The notes under the pieces were generated by a model. The model was not told the DNA's origin. It searched no databases and saw only the letters and a list, made by a program, of their open reading frames with translations. The position numbers and the translations under genes are program-made. Of a DNA stretch of 64,000 nucleotides, positions 57,327 to 64,000 are shown one piece after another. The stretch's first letter is position 1, and each line of letters opens with the position of its first letter. Source of the stretch: Enterococcus lacertideformus (GTDB lineage: Bacteria; Bacillota; Bacilli; Lactobacillales; Enterococcaceae); contig JADAKE010000017.1 in assembly GCA_015680865.1 (NCBI GenBank), positions 62,001 through 126,000 of the forward strand, written 5' to 3'.

Positions 57327-58750
57327 CTATTTATTTCTCTTTTTATGCGAGATTAAATCAAGTAATGGGTTTACCTTTGCTAACATGGTAATCAATAAAT
57401 AAATAGGCACTGCAATTAAGAATTGAATAAGATTTGTGAGGATATTGCTTCTTAAGTGAGCTGTTAAAAAGCGGGTAATCAGGCACATAAGCAATCCCGC
57501 AAATACAAACACCACAATTTTTCGTCGATCAAATTTAAAATCGGTTTGTCGTAAAAAGGATTTCGTCCGCACAAAAGTAACGAAACATTCAGCTAAAGTA
57601 TATGAAACAACAACTCCAAAAAATCCGATGATTGGTAATAAGATACAATTTGACACGATATTGATGATTGCACCAGTCATTACTGAATAATTGTATTCTT
57701 TGACCCGACCAATCGGCATCAAATACTGCCTTGATATCGATACTCCTAGTGGAATAATTACAATCAAAATTGTAAAATAGGGAATCACTTTATTGACATA
57801 AAGAAATTTTTCCCCAAAAAACCAAGGAACTAATTTATCGTAGACCGTTAACAAACCAAACATGATCGGTACCGAAAAAAACAGTTGCAGATGAATCGTT
57901 TTTTCCATCGTTCGGACAATTCTTTCAATATTTTCTTTGGCAAAAAAACTTGTCATATGAGGCAACAAAACTAAATCTAAAGTCGTGATAACCGCGATAA
58001 ATACCGTATTCAATTGTAAGGAATTTGTAAAAAAACCTACTGTCGCACTTCCTAAAGTAGCTCCTAGCAAAGTTTTATTCAAGTTCGTATACAACAATAC
58101 CGCTACTTGGGGGATAAAGTATTCAAAGGATCCCTTTAAATGTGTAATACTGTTTGTGATCTCTATTTTTGTAAAATGAATGTATTTAGGAATAAAAACC
58201 CAAAGACTGATTTGTGATAAGACTAAACCCACCCCCTGGATCAATGTGTACTTCGCTGTATCTCCTTCACTTTTAATTAATAAAATAATTAAGAAAAACG
58301 TGAATAATTGAACGACTAAATTAGAAATACTGGGTTTCTTAAAGTCTTCGATCCCCATAAAAAACCAAGAAACATCAAAGAATACTGCAAGAATAGCTAA
58401 TGATTGAATCAATAAGTAAATGCTGTTCTTTGAAAGGAAAGCAACAATTAAGTAAATAGATAACACGATACCTGTTGTCAGCGCCTTGAACACAAAGATT
58501 TCCCAAAAAACTTTTGATAGTATTTTTTTTGTCGATTAAAGGCCAACGTGATTTCTCTATTCCCATAGATTGCTATACCTAATCCCGCAAATAAAACAAA
58601 ATATTGTGAAATGGAAAAGGTATAATTATAGATCCCAATACCACTTGGCCCTAAGGCATTAGAAACAATTGGTATACTTATAGTAGGAATGATAATCTTG
58701 GTAAGTTGAAACAAACTCTGATAAAAAAATTTTTTCGCTATATTTTTCAT
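57327..58750 (-). pseudogene. oligosaccharide flippase (Wzx/MATE type), frameshifted
   Basis: A membrane protein that would flip lipid-linked repeat units outward. Reconstructed length about 475 residues with 12-14 helices. It opens MKNIAKKFFYQSLFQLTKII and GPSGIGIYNYTFSISQYFVL; the second frame has FKALTTGIVLSIYLIVAFLS to NPLLDLISHKKRNK. The break at about 58500 is in YYQKFF, where a run of six T would need seven to continue as WEIFVFKALTTG. It follows the dehydrogenase pseudogene by 3 bases. Last gene of the polysaccharide operon here. Confidence 0.85.
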
Positions 58751-58753
58751 TCA

Positions 58754-59920
58754 TTAATCCCGTCTAAAAAGATCTCTCGTATAAACTTTAGCTAGCACAT
58801 CATTTAATTGAGGATCCATTCGATTTGAAACAATCACGTCTGAGAGTTGTTTGAACTCTTCTAACTCTTTAATGACACGTGAATGAAAGAAGCTTTCTGT
58901 ATTTAGTGTTGGTTCATACACAAAAACTTCGATTCCTTTTGCTTTGATTCGTTTCATGATCCCTTGAATAGATGAATAACGAAAATTATCAGAATTTACT
59001 TTCATCGTTAAACGATAGATTCCTACTGTCTTAGGCTTTTTGGCTAAAATTTGTTCCGCAATAAAATCTTTTCGGGTCGTATTCGAGTCAACGATAGCAC
59101 CAATAATATTACTTGGCACATCCTCATAATTCGCCCGTAATTGCTTCGTATCTTTTGGTAGACAGTAGCCGCCATAACCAAAGGAAGGGTTATTGTAATG
59201 TTTACCAATACGAGGATCTAATCCAACGCCTTCAATGATCTGTTTGGTGTCTAACCCACGAGCTTCAGCATACGTATCTAGTTCATTAAAATAAGCCACA
59301 CGTAAGGCAAGATAGGTATTGGAAAATAGCTTAATTGCTTCGGCTTCAGTCGAATGTGTTAATAAAACAGGGACCTCTTTTTCTAAAGCATTTCGTTCAA
59401 ATATACCGGAAATTTCTTGACCACGAGCAGAACATTCACTTACAACAATACGAGACGGGTGTAAATTATCATATAGCGCTTTTCCTTCGCGTAAAAATTC
59501 TGGCTAGAAAAGAATATTTTCTGTTTTGTACTTTGCTTTTAAAGCTAGCGTATAACCAACTGGAACAGTTGATTTTATAATAAAGGTAGCATCTGAACGT
59601 ATAGCTAACGCTTTTTCAATAACTATTTCAACTGTGGTAGTATTAAAGTAATTTTTCTTTTCATCGTAATCAGTGGGTGTAGCAATGATTAAATAGTCCC
59701 CAAAAAGAACGGCTTCTTCAAAATCTTTAGTGAATACAATATTCAAATTATCTCGATCAAGAAAATTGTTGATTTCTTGATCATCTATAGGTGAATTCTT
59801 ATTTTGCAAACGGTCAATCTTTTCTTCTACAATATCATAAGCTTTTACATTTTCTTGTTGACTAAGCAACAACGCATTGGCTAATCCAACGTATCCTAAG
59901 CCAAAAACTGAAATATTCAT
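58754..59920 (-). pseudogene. UDP-glucose 6-dehydrogenase, one nonsense codon
   Basis: Would oxidise UDP-glucose to UDP-glucuronate. NAD-binding start ISVFGLGYVGLANALLL, ATPTDYDEKKNYFNTTTVE, STVPVGYT, catalytic Cys in [15 protein letters not shown]. 388 codons, normal. TAG at 59504-59506 (KTENILF-stop-PEFLREG) replaces the Ser of the conserved ILFSPEFLREG motif; the frame is otherwise uninterrupted. AGGAGG precedes the ATG. Loss of this enzyme would remove glucuronate from the polymer. Confidence 0.9.
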
Positions 59921-59949
59921 ATATGCCTCCTATCTCTACCTAGTCTAAA

Positions 59950-61665
59950 TTAAGGGTGGCTATCTTTAGCTAAACTTTCTTGCGCTATTAAAAACCAAAG
60001 CATGAATTGGGAAACACCCGGTCCAAAGGGATAGGCGTATTCAAATAAACTGACAAAAATGCTAAATAACAGTAACCAGGATGAAAACTCATTCTTGTCT
60101 TTTTTTAAAAAGATATTCTTAATCAAAAAACAATAATAAAGAATAAATGGTATAACAAAAACAAGACCTAATTGTACCGTTTTATATAAGATAAAATTAT
60201 GCGGTTCTATGCTGAAATTATAAGTTGGAAACGCATTGATATTTCCAAAAAGCAAATTTTTTTTAATAAAGCTTAAGGCACTTGTATAACCAGTTACTCT
60301 TCTAGCCGATAATGAATCTAAATTAGTTGAATCATAATTGGTAAAAAGTGACATATTAATGTATTCAATAATTGGTTCTCCCCATACAAAGTAAGCAGAA
60401 ACAAACACTAAAAATACTATCGAAAAAGTTGTGACTAATTTTTTTAATGAATATTGCCCCGCCTTCATTTTCTTCGCTGTTTTAAGAAAGAAAAACAATA
60501 ATATTCCTAACATACCCGTTCGGTTCCTTATAGCAATTTCACTATATTTAAATTGACTAGCAAATACCGTCGCATAGTCTACCATTTTGATATATAGTTC
60601 ACGATTTTTATATACTTCTAAAATAGTATTTTATATATTTTTTTTAGAAGTATCTTTTAAAAAAAGTACATTACTTTTGTTTTTTATATGTGTGGTTCCC
60701 TCCCAATATTTTACAATCATGGGTTTTCCAATCGCTGCCGTTATCTCCCAATAAACGGAGTGTCTTCCAGGAAAAACAACCAAATCACTATGATAAATTG
60801 CTTGGTAAGCTTCTTGATTATTCAACCATTCGCCATAGATCACATGACAATAATCAATTTTTTCATTAAATGTTTTTTTTAAGCTACTAGCTACGCTTCC
60901 ATATACAATTAAAATAATCTCTTTGTTTATTGATTGAATGATCTCCATTAATTGTAAAACTTCTCGTTTTGCTTCATCTATTTTTCCAATAGTAACTAGC
61001 ACAAATTTATCTGTATCAAGCGGTATCTCTGTTTTAGGAAATAATTTAATTGATTGTTTTTTTACTCTATCAATCAATTCATCATCTCCTCCCATTAGCA
61101 GAAGCTCTATTTTTTGTTTAGGTATATCATAAATATCAGCTAGAAAATTTACTCTAGATGGTAAAACCCCATAAAATTTTTCTGTATAGTGATTAATCGT
61201 TTATGCTTTTCTTTTCCAAATTTTTTTGTGAAGAACTTTTAATGAAAGCCAATTAGTTGCGCTATTTGAAAAATCTGCATGATTATCAACATAAATTTTT
61301 ATATTTGGGTTATTTAATTTATATTTAATGATAGGTTTTAATGTACTGAGTTGACACCCATGTATAAATATGATATCTGGTTTAAAACGCTCAATAATAT
61401 GACTAAAGTCATCATAAAGTCGTAGTTTTTTAATAATATTCCAGTCATTTAAATACTTTATTCTATTTACCCAGATATCATTTTCGTTTTTATACCTTGA
61501 TTCATTATGAAGATATGTTGGTTCACCATTATTATCAAACGTCTGAAGAGAAGCAATTATTTCTACCTCATGTCCATTAACTTTATGATATTTTGGGAGT
61601 AAATTTTCTTGATATGAATAGTTATCAATATAAAATGCTGCTAGACAAACATGTAATATTTTCAC
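59950..61665 (-). pseudogene. glycosyltransferase fused to the C-terminal half of a Wzy-like polymerase, two nonsense codons
   Basis: One frame carries a GT4-type glycosyltransferase (N-terminus MKILHVCLAAFYIDNYS; nucleotide-sugar half with FVLVTIGKIDEAKREVLQL and SDLVVFPGRHSVYWEITAA) running without a stop into membrane sequence RTGMLGILLFFFLKTAKK to the end, typical of the C-terminal half of an O-antigen polymerase. TAA at 61201-61203 and TAA at 60631-60633 interrupt it. The polymerase N-terminal half is absent, so an internal deletion probably joined two genes near 60540. Start GTG 61665 overlaps the acetyltransferase stop by three bases. Confidence 0.7.
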
Positions 61666-62313
61666 TTTTTATATTCTCCAATTTCTTCTAATTTATCGAT
61701 AAATTCCATTGGATCCAAGTATTCTTTAGCAACTTTTTTATCTCGCTTATTGGAGAATCAAACCACTTAGATTGTTGTAATCTTGCTATTTCAAAATCAT
61801 TGAATCTTGATTTAATTTTTTTAGCAGGGACACCTACAACAACGGTATTAAGGTAAAACATCATGTGTAACAATTGATCCCATACCGATAATTGCCCCAT
61901 CACCTATCACAATACCTGGCTTAATCAACACTTTCGTTCCAATCCAAACATCATTGCCAATGATTACTTCATCTTGATAACTGAATAATTCATAATCTGA
62001 AAAATTCTCTTTAAATATATTTTTTTCACCAAAAAAAAACAGGTGAGGTAGAGATCTTATCAGTGATATGGTTAGGTACACCGATTTCACAATTAGATCC
62101 AATAGAACAAAATTTACCAATCTTACAATTCAAAACTTTCGAATATTCACCCACATATGAATACTCATCAATTGTTGAGTAATAGATTTTCGTCCTTTTA
62201 CCTATTTTTGTCTTCATTGAGAGTTTTGACTTAAAAATAATGGCAGTAAGTGGATTCTTTCGTATAATATTATTGTGTATCATAGTTATTAGCCAATACA
62301 ATTTATTCACCAT
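61662..62313 (-). pseudogene. hexapeptide-repeat acetyltransferase, three frameshifts
   Basis: A left-handed beta-helix O-acetyltransferase of about 215 residues. Hexapeptide turns: [79 protein letters not shown]. Frame changes occur near 62031-62039 (nine T where eight would read [10 protein letters not shown]), near 61858 after DVLP (one base missing) and near 61735 (six A where seven would read EIKKVAKEYLDPMEF). The natural end is EEIGEYKK at 61662. Its start overlaps the GT2 stop. Confidence 0.85.
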
Positions 62314-63172
62314 TCTCCCTCACATTTTTCTTTTGATTTTTTAATTCATATATTTTTGCATATACCAATACTCGGTACCAATAGGCTTGGAAAAAAGCAT
62401 ATAAAAAACCAACATACCCATCAAGAAATCCTAATTTGATGATATATCTATAAAAAAAATAACTATTTGTTCGCACTATGCTTGGTAAACGGTAATAGAT
62501 ATTGTATTTAAGAAATCTCCTGATTTTTGCAGATTTGTCCAGTGAAGCATACTCATCTTTGCCACTTTTATTCAAAATATGAATGTAATCCCTCGCTGCT
62601 CTACTTGCATACCAATTATGCTTATCAATCCAAAAATGAAGATTTTTAAAATCTTCATGCTTAGAAATATTTTTCATTTCGATTGAGATTCCTTCTTTGA
62701 GAATAATTTGTTCATCCATCTCTCGCTCTTCCATAAACCCTTTCCCATTTTTAAAAATACATAACTTTTTAAATGGAAACGTTCCACCATGTCGTAATTT
62801 TTTCCCTAGAAAACTTACTTCTAGAGGAAAGATTATTCCATTCACATTCGTATTTTTATGTTTTTCACTTAAATAAGCAATTTCATTGATGGATTCGTCC
62901 GTCAATCTTTCATCTGCATCCAATCTAAAAATCCACTTTGTAGAAATATTTAAATGAGTGATAGCCCATTGAAATTGATTACCATAATTAATAAACGCAT
63001 GCTGTACAAATTCAACATTATACTTTTGGGCAATACTCTCTGTTGCATCTTTGCTAAAGCTGTCTACTACAACAATCCGTTGAAACTTGTCTTTTAATGA
63101 CTCTAAGCATTCTGTAAGGTTCGCTTCCTCATTTTTAGTTAAAATGACAACAGTCATATCTATTTTTTTCAT
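62303..63172 (-). CDS. family 2 glycosyltransferase (WaaE/KdtX-like)
   Basis: 289 residues. TVVILTKNEEANLTECLESL is the GT-A nucleotide-binding start, VVVDSFSKDATESIA follows, and DxD-type RLDADERLTDESI coordinates the metal. A hydrophobic stretch near the C-terminus (VGFLYAFFQAYWYRVLVYAK) suggests membrane association. I choose ATG 63170-63172 because it overlaps the epimerase stop as ATGA; earlier GTG 63181 is possible. One of two intact genes in this locus. Sugar specificity unknown. Confidence 0.85.
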   Translation of the reverse strand: MKKIDMTVVILTKNEEANLTECLESLKDKFQRIVVVDSFSKDATESIAQKYNVEFVQHAFINYGNQFQWAITHLNISTKWIFRLDADERLTDESINEIAYLSEKHKNTNVNGIIFPLEVSFLGKKLRHGGTFPFKKLCIFKNGKGFMEEREMDEQIILKEGISIEMKNISKHEDFKNLHFWIDKHNWYASRAARDYIHILNKSGKDEYASLDKSAKIRRFLKYNIYYRLPSIVRTNSYFFYRYIIKLGFLDGYVGFLYAFFQAYWYRVLVYAKIYELKNQKKNVRENGE

Positions 63173-64000
63173 TTTCCCCACACCACTCGATTGACATAGT
63201 CGGTATAAGAAAGGATAATTCGCAATACTTTTTCTGAAACATTGGGCATTAAATAATCTGCTACGTGACGCAAAGTAGCTGGTTCTTGTGATTCTAACAC
63301 TTCTAGACCTTGCAGGATCCTTTCTTTTTCTAAACCTACCATCATGACACTTGCTTCTTCCATAGCTTCTGGTCGTTCATGGGCTTGACGAATGTTTAGT
63401 GCTTTGAAATTCAAGATTGAGGATTCCTCACTGATTGTTCCGCTATCGCTTAAGACAGCTTTGGCATTGGTTTGCAATTTATTGTAATCATTAAAGTCCA
63501 TTGGTTTCAGCGTGCGTACCAAAGAATGGAAAGAAGCTTCTTTTGCATTGATCATTTTCATTGTACGTGGATGCGTGCTGATAATAATTGGTAATTGATA
63601 CGTTTGTGCAATTGTATTTATGCTATCAACTAGTTTGGCGAATTGACTTTCTGAACTGATATTTTCTTCACGGTGAGTAGAGACGACAAAGTATTTCCCC
63701 TCTTTTAGATCTAAATGTTCAAGGATATCGGATTGTTGAATGTCGTCTTTTCTCGAATGTAACACTTCAAACATTGGGCTACCTGTCTTGATTACCCGAT
63801 CAGCAGGGATCCCTTCCCGTAAGAGATATTCTCTAGCAATATCACTATAGGTCAAGTTGATATCTGCTGTATGATCGACGATTTTACGGTTTGTTTCCTC
63901 CGGTACACGTTGATCGAAACAGCGATTACCTGCTTCCATATGAAAAATAGGAATATGACGACGCTTAGCAGCAATTGCGCATAAACAGCTATTCGTGTCT
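63169..64000 (-). CDS. UDP-N-acetylglucosamine 2-epimerase-family enzyme, 5' end beyond window
   Basis: The C-terminal 277 residues are present. Reading from the right edge: DTNSCLCAIAAKRRHIPIFH, then MEAGNRCFDQRVPEETNRKI, THREEN, STHPRTMK, SDSGTISEES and NIRQAHERPEAM. The MEAGNRCFDQRVPEE form and THREENIS match the non-hydrolysing epimerases of the CapG/FnlC branch, which make UDP-N-acetyl-L-fucosamine in capsule pathways. FucNAc is therefore a possible component, but partner enzymes would lie outside the window. No lesion in the visible part. Confidence 0.88.
   Translation of the reverse strand, partial: DTNSCLCAIAAKRRHIPIFHMEAGNRCFDQRVPEETNRKIVDHTADINLTYSDIAREYLLREGIPADRVIKTGSPMFEVLHSRKDDIQQSDILEHLDLKEGKYFVVSTHREENISSESQFAKLVDSINTIAQTYQLPIIISTHPRTMKMINAKEASFHSLVRTLKPMDFNDYNKLQTNAKAVLSDSGTISEESSILNFKALNIRQAHERPEAMEEASVMMVGLEKERILQGLEVLESQEPATLRHVADYLMPNVSEKVLRIILSYTDYVNRVVWGK

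Noticed and set aside
9013..62313. All frameshifts are sequencing errors
   Set aside because: Cannot be excluded for single homopolymer indels, but substitution-type stops, a large copB deletion, decayed IS elements and intact housekeeping genes with long homopolymers argue against it as the whole explanation.
1..64000. tRNA or rRNA genes
   Set aside because: No cloverleaf-like segment or rRNA-conserved sequence was recognised by reading; a covariance scan was not possible.

Overview
The window is low-GC Firmicutes chromosome, most likely an Enterococcus of the faecium/hirae/durans group. The copper locus is recognisably E. hirae-like copYZAB but clearly diverged. A small WxL / DUF916 / large WxL surface-protein set is typical of enterococci. 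The housekeeping synteny (ylxM-ffh, rpsP-khpA, rimM-trmD, dinG-ypmB-aspB-asnS) is standard Bacillota. No tRNA, rRNA or CRISPR array was recognised.

Layout. 0-7.8 kb: trmD and rimM, a lipoprotein, a UlaA/UlaB-type PTS with a PRD/EIIA regulator, then khpA and rpsP. The PTS block and lipoprotein separate genes that are usually adjacent. 7.8-13.2 kb: two broken reductase-type genes, then ffh, ylxM and a DUF523 gene. 13.4-20.3 kb: phoP-phoR, a CtpE-like P-type ATPase and an orphan pstS preceded by a good PhoP-box array. 20.7-23.2 kb: a small membrane protein, a Phd/YefM-like protein and a broken Mga-like regulator. 23.5-28.4 kb: copYZAB, with copY and its operators intact but copZ, copA and copB all broken. 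28.9-36.7 kb: an amino-acid permease, a degenerate IS3-family element, a CadA/ZntA-type ATPase whose CPC motif reads CLC, a degenerate IS30-family element, and an intact ISL3-family IS with an 8-bp target duplication beside the asnS terminator. 36.8-44.5 kb: asnS, aspB, ypmB, dinG, a cold-shock gene and a baeRF-type gene. 44.7-51.4 kb: a WxL locus with a broken large WxL protein, a broken D-Ala-D-Ala carboxypeptidase and a DUF218 membrane protein. 51.5-57 kb: a fluoride riboswitch with a CLC-F antiporter, an EF-G-binding (FusB-like) gene behind a candidate leader-peptide attenuator, an HD protein, a SpoU methyltransferase, acylphosphatase and yidC. 57.3-64 kb: a surface-polysaccharide locus in which flippase, UDP-glucose dehydrogenase, a glycosyltransferase-polymerase fusion and an acetyltransferase are all broken; only a GT2 glycosyltransferase and a 2-epimerase (cut by the window edge) look intact.

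The dominant theme is selective gene decay. About fourteen accessory genes carry premature stops or frameshifts, many of the latter in A/T homopolymers, while every housekeeping gene is open. Other points of interest are regulatory RNA elements (fluoride riboswitch, FusB-like leader, an orphan terminator), the PhoP-box array, and a family of roughly 125-bp imperfect intergenic repeats clustered around the pho genes and the PTS.
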